This document shows positions 5,950 to 6,743 of a stretch of 6,743 nt of DNA, piece after piece. The stretch is from Frankiales bacterium (GTDB lineage Bacteria; Actinomycetota; Actinomycetes; Mycobacteriales; SCTD01). How positions within the stretch are numbered: the first letter of the stretch is position 1; the number at the start of each line of letters is the position of its first letter. The stretch lies in NCBI GenBank assembly GCA_025464695.1, contig JAODNQ010000059.1:1-6743 (forward strand), in the 5' to 3' direction. The notes under the pieces are model-generated. The model did not search any database. It was not told the origin of the DNA and saw only the letters and a program-made list of their open reading frames with translations. The position numbers and the translations under genes were made by a program.

Positions 5950-6743
5950 TAGGCGGTCACCTTCTGGTTCCGGGGACGGCTGGGGGAGTAGGCGTCGGGG
6001 CGGCGGTCGCGCAGGTGGTGCATCCCGCGCCGGGCGCGCGCGACCAGGGCCAGGTCGACGTCGGCGACGGCGAGACCGGGGGCGCAGCCGGTGCCGGCGA
6101 GCACCTCGCCGCCGGGGCTGACGACCTTGGCGCGACCGAGCAGGCGCAGCGAGCCGAAGCGCCCCCACTGGTTCGCCGACACGACGAACACCTGGTTCTC
6201 GGCGGCACGGGCGCAGTCGTAGAGGTCGAACATCCGCGCCTGCCGGTCGTCCGCCATGTCGGGCGCGGGGTCGGTGCGGCTGACCGGCCAGGAACTCATG
6301 AGGGCCACGACCTCGGCGCCGTCGAGCGCGAGGGCGCGGACCGACTCGGGGAAGGCCTTGTCGTAGCAGATGGCCATGCCGAGCCGCCCGACCGGGGTGT
6401 CGAAGGCCGCGAAGGCGTCGCCCGCCGTGTAGGCCGCGCCCTCCTGCAGCGGCTGGTGCACCTTGCGGTGCACGCCGAGCAGGCCGTCGCCGCTGACGCA
6501 GACGGCGGTGTTGTAGAGCGCTCCGTCGTCGCCCTGCTCGGCCAGGCCGACCGTGACGACGAGGTCGGCTGCCAGCGTGGCGAGCCGGCGCACCTCGGGG
6601 CCGTCGAGCCGGAACGCCGGCGGCAGCCCGTCGTCGAGGGCGTCGGCGCCGAGGCTGCCGAGGTAGCCGCCGAGGGCCGCCTCGGGGAGCACGACCAGGG
6701 AGGCACCCGCGAGGCGCGCGTCGTCGCACAGCCGCTCGACCGT
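5949..6743 (-). CDS. Carbon-nitrogen hydrolase (nitrilase superfamily), N-terminus outside window
   Basis: The visible 264 residues lack only about the first 15-25, since the frame is open to the window edge and begins with VERLCDDARLAGASLVVLPE, the usual region after the first strand. The catalytic triad of the superfamily is present: Glu21 in VLPEAALGG, Lys94 in GVHRKVHQPL and Cys126 in MAICYDKAFPE. These enzymes hydrolyse non-peptide C-N bonds (amides, carbamoyl groups, sometimes nitriles) through a Cys thioester. The CYD context around the nucleophile is amidase/carbamoylase-like rather than the CWE/CGE seen in true nitrilases, so an amidase is more likely than the cluster's Nit1 nitrilase. 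It also has ENQVFVVSANQWGRFGSL, typical of the fold. The protein looks soluble. It is the first visible gene of the leftward operon and shares one base with the MSMEG_0570-type gene. The substrate is unknown. Confidence 0.9.
   Translation of the reverse strand, partial: TVERLCDDARLAGASLVVLPEAALGGYLGSLGADALDDGLPPAFRLDGPEVRRLATLAADLVVTVGLAEQGDDGALYNTAVCVSGDGLLGVHRKVHQPLQEGAAYTAGDAFAAFDTPVGRLGMAICYDKAFPESVRALALDGAEVVALMSSWPVSRTDPAPDMADDRQARMFDLYDCARAAENQVFVVSANQWGRFGSLRLLGRAKVVSPGGEVLAGTGCAPGLAVADVDLALVARARRGMHHLRDRRPDAYSPSRPRNQKVTA

Overview
The window is very GC-rich (roughly three quarters G+C by eye), with GTG starts, nearly continuous open frames on all six tracks and tightly packed genes. 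This is typical of a high-GC actinobacterium, and the gene families agree; genus cannot be told from the sequence. It carries eight protein-coding genes, two of them cut by the window edges. I see no tRNA, rRNA, CRISPR array, transposase or other mobile element.

Left part (1-1240): the C-terminal ~356 residues of CobN, the large subunit of the aerobic-pathway cobaltochelatase (cobalamin synthesis), on the + strand. It faces a minus-strand gene pair across about 167 bp of noncoding DNA that holds a long dyad (1097-1135), a triple GGCAGCG repeat and, at the end of the opposing gene, a perfect hairpin over its stop codon (1240-1259).

Middle-left (1240-3385): a divergent arrangement. Leftward run a class I SAM methyltransferase and then, 18 nt later, an exported M15-type (VanY-like) peptidase lipoprotein. 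Rightward runs a small XRE-cupin regulator. The 82-bp gap between the divergent starts contains a 6-3-6 inverted repeat (TTGCCG-tac-CGGCAA), the best operator candidate in the window. The simplest reading is that the regulator controls itself and perhaps the methyltransferase/peptidase pair.

Middle-right (3386-4450): downstream of the regulator on the same strand are a short XdhC-type protein with only the C-terminal Rossmann domain, apparently coupled to a four-codon micro-ORF, and a DUF1348/SnoaL-like (NTF2-fold) protein. The last gene ends inside the 3' end of the next, convergent operon (33-bp tail-to-tail overlap).

Right part (4418-6743): a minus-strand operon of a carbon-nitrogen hydrolase (5' end beyond the window), a 90-residue MSMEG_0570-type protein and an MSMEG_0569-type flavin-dependent oxidoreductase. 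The genes overlap by 1 and 4 nt. These two small-family proteins are hallmarks of the conserved but poorly understood gene cluster known around MSMEG_0565-0572 and as Nit1C, which has been linked to nitrogen starvation and cyanide/nitrile nitrogen use in some bacteria. This is the most interesting part of the window. The window shows only the 3' end of that operon; other members (radical SAM, AIR-synthase-like, GNAT, MSMEG_0572-type proteins) would be expected to the right of 6743 if the cluster is complete.
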